The notes beneath the pieces were generated by a model that had not been told where the DNA came from, did no database searches, and saw nothing but the letters and a program-made list of their open reading frames with translations. Below are positions 1-5,144 of a stretch of 5,144 nt of DNA, one piece after another. The stretch lies in assembly GCA_052379645.1 (NCBI GenBank), contig JBQSYU010000048.1; one strand, given 5' to 3'. This stretch comes from Arthrobacter_H sp030452125 (GTDB lineage Bacteria > Actinomycetota > Actinomycetes > Actinomycetales > Micrococcaceae). Position numbers and translations under genes: made by a program. Positions within the stretch are counted from its first letter, which is position 1. The number at the start of each line of letters is the position of its first letter.

Positions 1-180
1 AGTGAGTATTTGTTGGAGACCAATTTAGTCGGAAATCAGCACTGCTTTCGGCTCGACGACCTGGGTAGTCAGGTGTTCACATTCGACAAGTTGAACGTGG
101 CCGAGTTCGTCATGAGGATGCCGGGAAATTTACCAAACGTCCCACTCTTGGGCGTCGACCTCCACACGTCTGAATTCGTT
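1..180 (+). other. Unrecognised coding-like stretch, possible gene remnant
   Basis: No protein family is recognised here. Read in the frame starting at base 1, the 60 codons have no stop, and G/C content by codon position is about 53%, 28% and 70% (my hand count). That is the order expected for real coding sequence on the + strand of a high-G+C genome. The frame stays open to the left edge and runs on without a stop into the ketosynthase at 250. From 181 to 249 third-position G/C falls to about 43% and promoter-like elements appear. It may be the 3' remnant of an upstream gene that lost its stop, or a chance open frame. An N-terminal extension of the ketosynthase is unlikely, because the KAS III fold already starts normally at 250. 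Confidence 0.3.
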
Positions 181-190
181 CTGTCTTTTT

Positions 191-204
191 CACTGACCGG
201 TCGG
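191..204. promoter_or_regulatory. Operator-like element upstream of the ketosynthase operon
   Basis: The element reads CACTGACCGGTCGG and contains the perfect 8-base palindrome GACCGGTC (195-202). A closely related copy, CACTAGTCGGTCGG, lies at 4906-4919 in front of the TetR-family gene; 11 of 14 positions agree and the three differences are transitions. ArpA/ScbR-type repressors bind autoregulatory elements with half-sites of the type ACCGACC/GGTCGGT, which these resemble. That the local regulator binds here is an inference. The location on the likely -35 region suits repression. Confidence 0.5.
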
Positions 205-220
205 CTAGTATGTCGATTAT
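193..220 (+). promoter_or_regulatory. Candidate promoter of the ketosynthase-ABC operon
   Basis: A -35-like CTGACC (193-198) and a -10-like GATTAT (215-220) are 16 bases apart, each matching 4 of 6 sigma-70-type consensus positions. TAGTAT (206-211) is an alternative -10 but lacks a good -35. Either choice puts the transcription start at about 218-227, just ahead of the ribosome binding site. The -35 lies inside the operator-like element at 191-204, which would suit repression. Actinobacterial promoters are loosely conserved, so the exact hexamers are uncertain. Confidence 0.4.
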
Positions 221-232
221 CGTTGATGCTTA

Positions 233-240
233 GGGGAGGA
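233..240 (+). promoter_or_regulatory. Ribosome binding site of the ketosynthase gene
   Basis: The purine-rich GGGGAGGA ends 9 bases before the ATG at 250. It is the best Shine-Dalgarno sequence in the window and fixes the ketosynthase start at 250, even though the same frame is open well upstream. Confidence 0.75.
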
Positions 241-249
241 AGTCCGGTC

Positions 250-1220
250 ATGGGTACTTTGTCAGTTCGGGTTTTGGGATCAGGGGAAGCGCTACCACGA
301 CGGATCGTTCCGACAGCGGAGGTTGCCGCTCTCTGCGGAATCTCCGCGGAGGAAGCCATACAGCGGACCGGGATACACCATAGGCATTGGATCAGTGCCG
401 ACGAGGACCCTCTAGCGCAGGGCGCTTTGGCCGCGGAGAGGGCCATTGAAGATGCCGGACTGATCCTGAGGATATCGACCTGGTGCTCAATGCCTCGGGA
501 AGTCCCATGCAGGCCATCCCCGACGGAGGTGCACTCATCGCTAGCCAGTTGGGGATAACCGGAAAATTTGCGTTCTCCATTCATGCAACTTGCATTTCGT
601 TCCTGGTGGCCTTCCAACAAGCGGCTCTCATTCTTGAAGCTGGCCTTGCTGCCAACATCCTGGTGGTTTCGACGGAGGCTGGTAGCCGCGGACTGAATTT
701 CAGTCAGCCAGAAAGCGCCTGTCTCATCGGCGATGCAGCGGCGGCAGTGGTGCTGGGAAAAGCAGATCGTTCGGGCCAAGGAATCACGGATTCATCGTTC
801 TTCACGGATCAACGGGGGATTCGTGATGCCGAAATTCGCGGTTTTGGCAGTCGGTTGCGCGTCGATGACGCCCCCGCACACCCGGAGGACTTCCAGTTCG
901 ATATGCAGGGCCTGAAGTTGCTTCGGGGCGCCATTGGAACTTTTCCGCCCTTCCTCGAAGCTCTCCGCCCCGGGTTGAGCACCAGCGCGGAGGGGATCGA
1001 CCATGTGATTCCCCACCAAACGAGCAAAGCCGGAATGGAAATGATGGCCAGGTTCTGGGGACGGGAGAAGATGACCATCACCCTGGCGGAGGTGGGCAAT
1101 ACCATCGCCGCCAGCATCCCCCTGGCCCTGCATAGGACGCGGATCCGACCCGGAGAGACCGCGTTGCTGGTGGGAACGGGCTCGGGAACGCACTATGGAG
1201 CGCTGATCGTCCAGTGGTAG
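250..1220 (+). pseudogene. 3-oxoacyl-ACP synthase III-like (FabH-like) ketosynthase, frameshifted
   Basis: This is a thiolase-fold condensing enzyme of the KAS III family, which joins an acyl starter to a malonyl-type extender or to another acyl chain by decarboxylative or Claisen condensation. It is read in two frames: 250-462 gives the N-terminal 71 residues, including RTGIHHRH, and 462-1220 gives the rest. One added G at about 462 would restore a normal DAGLDPEDIDLVLN segment and a 323-residue protein, close to the usual KAS III length. In that protein the catalytic triad is complete: Cys115 (HATCISF), His256 (PHQTSK) and Asn284 (GNTIAAS), with a family-typical C-terminal Gly-rich GTGSGTHYGA. 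As written, translation from 250 stops at 558 after 102 residues without the active site; a GTG restart at 483 would lack the N-terminal part. It is probably not housekeeping FabH, since no fab genes adjoin it; OleA- or DarB-like secondary roles are possible. The stop overlaps the next gene by 7 bases. Family is confident, substrate unknown. Confidence 0.85.
460..463 (+). other. Frameshift point in the ketosynthase (one base missing)
   Basis: Frame 1 is KAS III-like up to GCC GGA CTG (ending at 462), and frame 3 is KAS III-like from GAT CCT GAG (starting at 462). The single G at 462 is needed by both frames, so CTGATCC most likely derives from CTGGATCC by loss of one G from a GG pair. No slippery heptamer is present at the site, so programmed frameshifting is not favoured. 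A sequencing or assembly error is as likely as a real mutation. Confidence 0.85.
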
Positions 1221-1945
1221 CTACACACCCGACCTATATCTCGACCAGTGGCGCGGGCCGGACCTTCGGCACCGGACACGCCCGAGTCGTTGCGCTGGCG
1301 GACGTGAGTGTCCAGATTGCCGCCGGTGAGTTCACCGTTATCCTCGGTCCTTCCGGGTCGGGGAAGACCACTCTACTGAACATCATCGGGGGCATGGACA
1401 GCCCGAGCACAGGCACCATCCGTGTTGGCGAAGACCATCTGGAGTCGCTGTCGGATCGTGCCCTGACGCAGTATCGGCGCGCTCAAGTCGGATTTGTCTT
1501 CCAGTTCTACAACTTGGTGCCCAATCTGACCGCCGTCGAGAATGTTGCCCTCGCGGCTGCTCTGGTCATGTCACGTCGCGAGGCGGGGAGCATCGCTACT
1601 GATCTGTTGCGTCGCGTCGGACTCGGACACCGGCTCAACCAGTTTCCTCGCCATCTCTCGGGCGGGGAAATGCAACGAGTGGCGATCGCGCGGGCGCTGG
1701 CCAAGAGGCCGGCCCTCTTGCTTTGCGACGAGCCCAGTGGTGCCCTGGATTCTCAGACCGGGGTGGAGATTCTCGCCCAATTGCAAGAAACCGCGCACGC
1801 TACGGGCACCGCCGTGGTTGTTGTGACGCATGATCAATTGTTGGCTGCCGCTGCCGATAAACTCATCCGTCTGGCGGACGGAAAAATCATTGAGGACACC
1901 CACAATGCGACCCCCGAGATCATCGGTCGGCAGGCTTCCGCATGA
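1214..1945 (+). CDS. ABC transporter ATP-binding protein (MacB/LolD-type)
   Basis: This 243-residue cytoplasmic ATPase powers the permease encoded immediately downstream. All motifs of an ABC nucleotide-binding domain are present and in order: Walker A GPSGSGKT (45-52), Q-loop FQFYNLVPNLT (Gln97), signature LSGGE (148-152), Walker B LLLCDE (168-173), D-loop SGALD (175-179) and switch His206. The NLVPNLTAVENV segment after the Q-loop is typical of the MacB/LolD/FtsE-like group that partners FtsX-fold permeases. The GTG start at 1214 overlaps the ketosynthase stop by 7 bases, and GGAG at 1197-1200 is a distant possible ribosome binding site, so translation is probably coupled. The TGA stop overlaps the permease ATG. 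The gene appears intact and functional. The substrate cannot be read from this subunit. Confidence 0.95.
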   Translation: MVATHPTYISTSGAGRTFGTGHARVVALADVSVQIAAGEFTVILGPSGSGKTTLLNIIGGMDSPSTGTIRVGEDHLESLSDRALTQYRRAQVGFVFQFYNLVPNLTAVENVALAAALVMSRREAGSIATDLLRRVGLGHRLNQFPRHLSGGEMQRVAIARALAKRPALLLCDEPSGALDSQTGVEILAQLQETAHATGTAVVVVTHDQLLAAAADKLIRLADGKIIEDTHNATPEIIGRQASA

Positions 1946-4224
1946 TGGTGCTGTTCATCCACAAACTCGGCAGGGACCTGCGAGAGCATTGGGCCCAATT
2001 CGCCGCCGTTTGCCTCATGGCAGCCCTCAGCGTTCTAATCTTTTCGGGTCTGGAAGGCGGGTGGAAGGGAATCGAAATGGAGCTTGATTCCTTTGCCGCT
2101 GAGAACAGGATGCCTGACGCATGGATCACCGGTCTAGACCTCACCGATGAGGATCTTGCCGAAGTCGAGCAGATCGGTGGTGTGGACGAGGCCGCCCTGG
2201 TGTCTTCGATCCCGGTCACGGTAACCCGTGGAGGGACGGTCGATGATCTTGAACTGTCCACCAGAGGCGTCAGCGACATCAATTCGCCGCGGGTCGTCAC
2301 CGGCGCCCCGGTGGACTCCTCGGACGGAGTTTGGCTCGACGAGTCCTACGCGAAAGCCAACAATCTGGACACAGGCGATCGGATGACCGTGACGCGTGAG
2401 GGGGAGGAAACAGAACTACGCATCAATGGGCTGATACTCCAACCGGACAAGATAGCCTATGCCGGTAGTGGGATGGTCGCCCCCGACGCTTCGACCTACG
2501 GCTATGGGCTGGTCAGCAACGAGACCGCCATGGAACTGGCCGCCCAAGCACCCGTCAGCCAGAGCATCGTGGTGAGCGGGGACCCCGCACAATTGGGTGA
2601 TGCGGTCAGGACGATCCTGGGCGATCGGTACGGGTCGTTTACTGAAACAGATACTTACCCCCATGTCGCGACCGCGTACGAGCGGGTGGACCAGATCCGG
2701 AGTCTGTCGTACCTGTTCTCGTCGTTGTTCCTCCTCGTGGCCTTGCTATCGATTTCCACCTCCATCCGGCGTCTCACCGATATCCAACGCGCCGAGGTGG
2801 CCATCCTGAAAGCCCTTGGCTACTCGAATCGAGTTATCGCCTCCTACTACACCGCGGTGGGGATCGTCGCCGTATCGGCAGGTTGCGTCGCGGGACTGGC
2901 GCTGACGCCCGCGTTGTCCCGCTATGTTCTTGATACGCAGCAGGGCAGCTTCTCGTTGCCCATCTGGCAGCCCGCCTATGCCATCGACAGCGCTGCCCTT
3001 CCACTCGTGCTGATTACGGTCTGTATCGTCGCGTCCTGGTCTGCAACCCGCCGCATGCGAAGGATGAGCCCGGCAGAGGGGATGCGGCCAGACACGGGGA
3101 GGGCTCGACGGACACCACTTGAACGCCTGCGCGCCATATGGCAGCGGATTCCCTATGGCAGCAGGTGGGCCATTCGGGATGCCACGGGTAGTCCCGTCCG
3201 GGTCATTATGGGGGTCATCGCGACGACAGGATGCATGATGCTACTTGTCACCGGCTTCGGGATGCCGGATACGCTCAATAAGCAGGTGGAGCTGTCTTAC
3301 GAGGAACAGTATCGTTACGACACACGTCTGCAGATCTCCCCGCTGGCAGGTGCGGGGGCACGAGACAGGATCGAATCCGAAGCCGGGACCGGACAGTGGA
3401 TCGAGCAGTCCCCGGCGCGCATCGACTCTGATGGAGGTGTCGAGCACACCTTGACAGTTCTGGGAGAGGGGGATCTCTTCCGGGCTCTCGATTCAGGCGG
3501 AGACCCGGTGACGGTGAACGACGGCGCAATCATCAGTGAGCGGCTCGCTAATCAACTGGGCGTCGATGTCGGAGACGAGATCAACGTGGAAACGACGGAT
3601 GGCTCCGGTATCGATCTCCAGATCACCGCGTTGACCTCCATCTCCGAACCCCAAGGTGTCCTCGTCTCGGATTCCACCTGGGACGCAGCCGGAGGGATAT
3701 TCACGCCAAACGGCTATCTGACCGAGAAGTCCGTTGGCCAGGAGGTCATCGACCTGTCCGCCGTGGCCGGGGCGGTCACGCTCGACGAGCAGAGCGAAAA
3801 TGCGCGGTCGCTGGTCGCGTCCCTGACCAGCGTTTTCACGCTCATTAAGGTCTTTGCGATCATCCTCGCCGTCGTAGTCCTTTATAATCTCGGCGCGATG
3901 AGCTTCACCGAACGTATCCGAGACTACGCGACCCTGCGCGTCTTGGGCTTCCATCATCAGGAACTCCGATCTCTGGCCAGCCGCGAGAACATTTCCACCA
4001 CCTTGATCGGGTGGCTCTTGGGCATCCCGGCCGGGTGGTGGTTCCTCGGTGAATATGTTGGCCTGTTCAGCACGGATCGAGCCAGTTATCACCCGTTCAT
4101 TACGATGGGAAGCTGGGCCATTGCGTCCCTGATTACGATCGTTTTCGCGATGACTGCGACGCTGATGTTGACCAGGCGGATCAAGGGCATCGATATGACG
4201 AGCGCGCTCAAAGGCGTCGAATAG
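1942..4224 (+). CDS. ABC transporter permease with two FtsX/MacB-like modules
   Basis: This 760-residue membrane protein should form the transport or mechanotransmission part of the ABC system with the upstream ATPase. I see about eight hydrophobic segments at residues 17-38, 256-276, 300-325, 350-367, 418-440, 630-655, 685-705 and 722-745. They form two repeats of one helix, a large extracytoplasmic domain (about 40-250 and 441-625), then three helices. Each module carries the FtsX-like cytoplasmic motif after its second helix: the segment around RAEVAILKALGY (283-294) and ERIRDYATLRVLGF (657-670). Such fused permeases usually export lipophilic compounds, lipoproteins or peptides, or confer resistance. 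The ATG at 1942 overlaps the ATPase stop as ATGA; a second in-frame ATG at 1945 is equally possible. No adaptor (MacA-like) or outer-membrane partner is present, as expected for a Gram-positive. The gene appears intact; the substrate is unknown. Confidence 0.92.
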   Translation: MMVLFIHKLGRDLREHWAQFAAVCLMAALSVLIFSGLEGGWKGIEMELDSFAAENRMPDAWITGLDLTDEDLAEVEQIGGVDEAALVSSIPVTVTRGGTVDDLELSTRGVSDINSPRVVTGAPVDSSDGVWLDESYAKANNLDTGDRMTVTREGEETELRINGLILQPDKIAYAGSGMVAPDASTYGYGLVSNETAMELAAQAPVSQSIVVSGDPAQLGDAVRTILGDRYGSFTETDTYPHVATAYERVDQIRSLSYLFSSLFLLVALLSISTSIRRLTDIQRAEVAILKALGYSNRVIASYYTAVGIVAVSAGCVAGLALTPALSRYVLDTQQGSFSLPIWQPAYAIDSAALPLVLITVCIVASWSATRRMRRMSPAEGMRPDTGRARRTPLERLRAIWQRIPYGSRWAIRDATGSPVRVIMGVIATTGCMMLLVTGFGMPDTLNKQVELSYEEQYRYDTRLQISPLAGAGARDRIESEAGTGQWIEQSPARIDSDGGVEHTLTVLGEGDLFRALDSGGDPVTVNDGAIISERLANQLGVDVGDEINVETTDGSGIDLQITALTSISEPQGVLVSDSTWDAAGGIFTPNGYLTEKSVGQEVIDLSAVAGAVTLDEQSENARSLVASLTSVFTLIKVFAIILAVVVLYNLGAMSFTERIRDYATLRVLGFHHQELRSLASRENISTTLIGWLLGIPAGWWFLGEYVGLFSTDRASYHPFITMGSWAIASLITIVFAMTATLMLTRRIKGIDMTSALKGVE

Positions 4225-4240
4225 CAGCACTACCACGTGC

Positions 4241-4258
4241 GGACCCGGTGGCTGGTCC
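4241..4258. terminator. Weak hairpin between the convergent genes
   Basis: GGACC (4241-4245) and GGTCC (4254-4258) can form a 5-bp stem with an 8-base loop, 16 bases after the permease stop and 26 bases beyond the end of the leftward regulator gene. There is no T-run on either strand, so this is not a canonical intrinsic terminator. It is the only hairpin in the roughly 60-base convergent gap that is worth noting. Confidence 0.2.
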
Positions 4259-4284
4259 TGTTCTGGGAAGGAGTCAGGTAGCTT

Positions 4285-4878
4285 TTAGCTCGTGCGTACT
4301 GCCGCGATCCCGGGCAGAAACATTTCCCACATCGCTTCAACTCGCTCGACGAGATCGGAGCGCCCAGTGAGCTGGTGGGATATTTCCTGGGCACCGAAGA
4401 AGCCGGCAACGATCTGCCACGCGACGGCGTCGAGATCCAGATCGGGGCGAACCTCCCCCCCGTGGCGGGCTTCACCCAGATGCTTTGCGACCGACTCGAC
4501 CCATGCGAGGAACGGAGTCGGCAGGTCGATGCCAACGAGATTGGCTTCGCGCATCAGTCGGAGTGGTGCCCGGACTCCGGCGTCATCCCGATAGCGGCGC
4601 GCGACTTCGGCCGAGAGCCAACGCAGTGCTGTCAGTCCTGTCAGTTCGCGATCGGAGATTGCCTGCACGAGTGACTCCCACGCCGAGAAATACGTATCGA
4701 TCACGGCTTTGGCCAGGTCGGACTTGGAATTGAAGTGGAAGTACACCGATCCTTTGGTCAATTCGATGCGCTTCGCGATTTCGCTCAGGGCGACCGCAGC
4801 ATATCCACGCTCGTCAAATTCCTCCGCAGCCACCCGCAGGATCGAGGCCCGCGTGCGCTGCCGCTGCTGTTCGCGCAT
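4285..4878 (-). CDS. TetR-family regulator, gamma-butyrolactone receptor (ArpA/ScbR) type
   Basis: From the ATG at 4878 this is a 197-residue DNA-binding repressor. Residues 10-58 are a TetR helix-turn-helix domain with the recognition region LSEIAKRIELTKGSVYFHF (31-49). The ligand domain resembles ScbR/ArpA receptors: GVRAPLRLMREANL (101-114), Trp126 in PFLAWVESV, where ArpA and CprB have the Trp needed for ligand binding, and a final MFLPGIA (186-192). Proteins of this family repress their own and neighbouring genes until a butyrolactone-like signal binds. Acidic residues slightly outnumber basic ones (about 28 to 25), so a pseudo-receptor binding another ligand is also possible. The frame is open to a GTG at 4962, but the likely promoter at 4929-4956 lies inside that extension and the family normally starts a few residues before the RTR motif, so 4878 is preferred; GTG at 4890 is an alternative. 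The ribosome binding site is weak. The gene converges on the transporter operon. Confidence 0.88.
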   Translation of the reverse strand: MREQQRQRTRASILRVAAEEFDERGYAAVALSEIAKRIELTKGSVYFHFNSKSDLAKAVIDTYFSAWESLVQAISDRELTGLTALRWLSAEVARRYRDDAGVRAPLRLMREANLVGIDLPTPFLAWVESVAKHLGEARHGGEVRPDLDLDAVAWQIVAGFFGAQEISHQLTGRSDLVERVEAMWEMFLPGIAAVRTS

Positions 4879-4905
4879 CGCCAGTTCCACTGCGCTCTCA
4901 TCATC

Positions 4906-4919
4906 CACTAGTCGGTCGG
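4906..4919. promoter_or_regulatory. Operator-like element upstream of the TetR-family gene
   Basis: On the + strand this reads CACTAGTCGGTCGG, matching the element at 191-204 in 11 of 14 positions. On the regulator's own strand it continues as ATACCGACCGACTAGTG, containing the ACCGACC half-site known from ArpA/ScbR-type autoregulatory elements. It lies between the predicted transcription start (about 4922) and the start codon at 4878, a usual place for autorepression. Binding by the adjacent regulator is inferred, not shown. Confidence 0.5.
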
Positions 4920-4931
4920 TATGCCAATACC
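4918..4931. repeat. Short inverted repeat next to the regulator promoter
   Basis: GGTAT-GCCA-ATACC is a perfect 5-bp inverted repeat with a 4-base spacer. It overlaps the right end of the operator-like element and the candidate -10 hexamer. It could be part of the repressor site or a second protein-binding site; it is too short to be convincing alone. Confidence 0.4.
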
Positions 4932-4956
4932 TTATCAGCCGTTGATTTCCAGTGAA
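4929..4956 (-). promoter_or_regulatory. Candidate promoter of the TetR-family gene
   Basis: Reading leftward, TTCACT (4951-4956) is a -35-like hexamer with 4 of 6 matches to TTGACA. TAAGGT (4929-4934) is a -10-like hexamer fitting the actinobacterial TANNNT pattern, 16 bases away and preceded by TGA as in extended -10 elements. Transcription would start near 4922, leaving a leader of about 44 bases before the ATG at 4878. If correct, the upstream GTG at 4962 cannot be the start. Confidence 0.4.
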
Positions 4957-4962
4957 TGGCAC

Positions 4963-5144
4963 CCATCCCTACATCAGGTTTTTGGAGCCCGTGCCTGCGA
5001 ACGTGAGCCGGGTTCTGCCCGGAGTTAGGCCGTGGCAACTTCGTCTGGATCGTGGTGCGGGCGGGGAAGTGTGTGAGCTTCGGGAATTGGCAGCGCGGAA
5101 TGTCATACGTCGCTGTTGAAGTGAAACTAGAGGCCCCGCCTTAG
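4963..5144. other. Right-hand flank without a supportable gene
   Basis: I see no convincing gene, tRNA or mobile element here. A 42-codon frame from GTG at 4991 to TGA at 5117-5119 sits behind a TTTTTGGAG stretch but matches no family I recognise. A small hairpin, CCGGG-TTCTG-CCCGG (5008-5022), has no T-run after it. The stretch may be the upstream region of a gene beyond the window. Confidence 0.4.

Noticed and set aside
10..249. N-terminal extension of the ketosynthase back to the window edge
   Set aside because: The KAS III fold begins normally at ATG 250 behind a strong GGGGAGGA site, and third-position bias is lost over 181-249, where promoter elements lie.
460..485. Programmed -1 frameshift to produce the full synthase
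   Set aside because: There is no slippery heptamer at CTGATCC and no obvious downstream stem or stimulatory element; loss of one G from a GG pair is simpler.
69..779. Leftward open frame of 236 codons across the synthase region
   Set aside because: It is antisense to clear KAS III sequence, has no recognisable motifs, and its codon-position base composition over 69-180 fits the + strand better.
3493..4236. Leftward open frame of 247 codons within the permease gene
   Set aside because: It is antisense to the permease's second module with its transmembrane and FtsX-like motifs, and its translation is a low-complexity, charged shadow typical of high-G+C antisense frames.
4234..4239. CACGTG palindrome in the convergent gap
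   Set aside because: Six-base palindromes are common by chance, and no bacterial regulator tied to this locus is known to use it.
5008..5022. Hairpin CCGGG-TTCTG-CCCGG as a terminator
   Set aside because: There is no T-run on either strand after the stem and no gene ends next to it.
4991..5119. Small 42-codon gene starting at GTG 4991
   Set aside because: It has no family resemblance and no clear ribosome binding site at proper spacing, and a frame this short is expected by chance.

Overview
The window looks like a piece of a high-G+C Gram-positive (Actinomycetota) chromosome. The reasons are strong G/C bias at third codon positions, frequent GTG starts, tightly overlapping genes, and a TetR regulator of the gamma-butyrolactone receptor (ArpA/ScbR) type, a family known mainly from Streptomyces and relatives. 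I cannot name the genus.

Layout: bases 1-180 have codon-like base periodicity on the + strand but no recognisable protein. Bases about 181-249 hold a probable promoter, an operator-like element and a ribosome binding site. Next is a rightward three-gene block: a FabH-like ketoacyl-ACP synthase III (250-1220) broken by a one-base deletion near base 462, an ABC transporter ATPase (1214-1945), and a large two-module FtsX/MacB-type permease (1942-4224). The junctions overlap by 7 and 3 bases, so the block is almost certainly an operon. After a convergent gap of about 60 bases with only a weak hairpin comes a leftward ScbR/ArpA-like regulator (4285-4878 with my preferred start). Its promoter/operator region lies at about 4906-4956. 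The last 190 or so bases hold no gene I can support.

How the genes may work together: a lone condensing enzyme is cotranscribed with a complete ABC exporter, and a butyrolactone-receptor-like repressor sits at the far end. The promoter regions of the operon and of the repressor share a 14-base element, CACT-NNN-CGGTCGG (11 of 14 positions identical), which resembles half-sites of the autoregulatory elements bound by this repressor family. The simplest model is that the regulator represses itself and the synthase/exporter operon until a small diffusible ligand releases it, so that a KAS III-derived lipid or signal-like molecule is made and exported. The regulator-operator link is inferred from sequence similarity and the product is unknown. 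The synthase cannot be made full length as the sequence stands, so it is either a recent pseudogene or carries a sequencing error.
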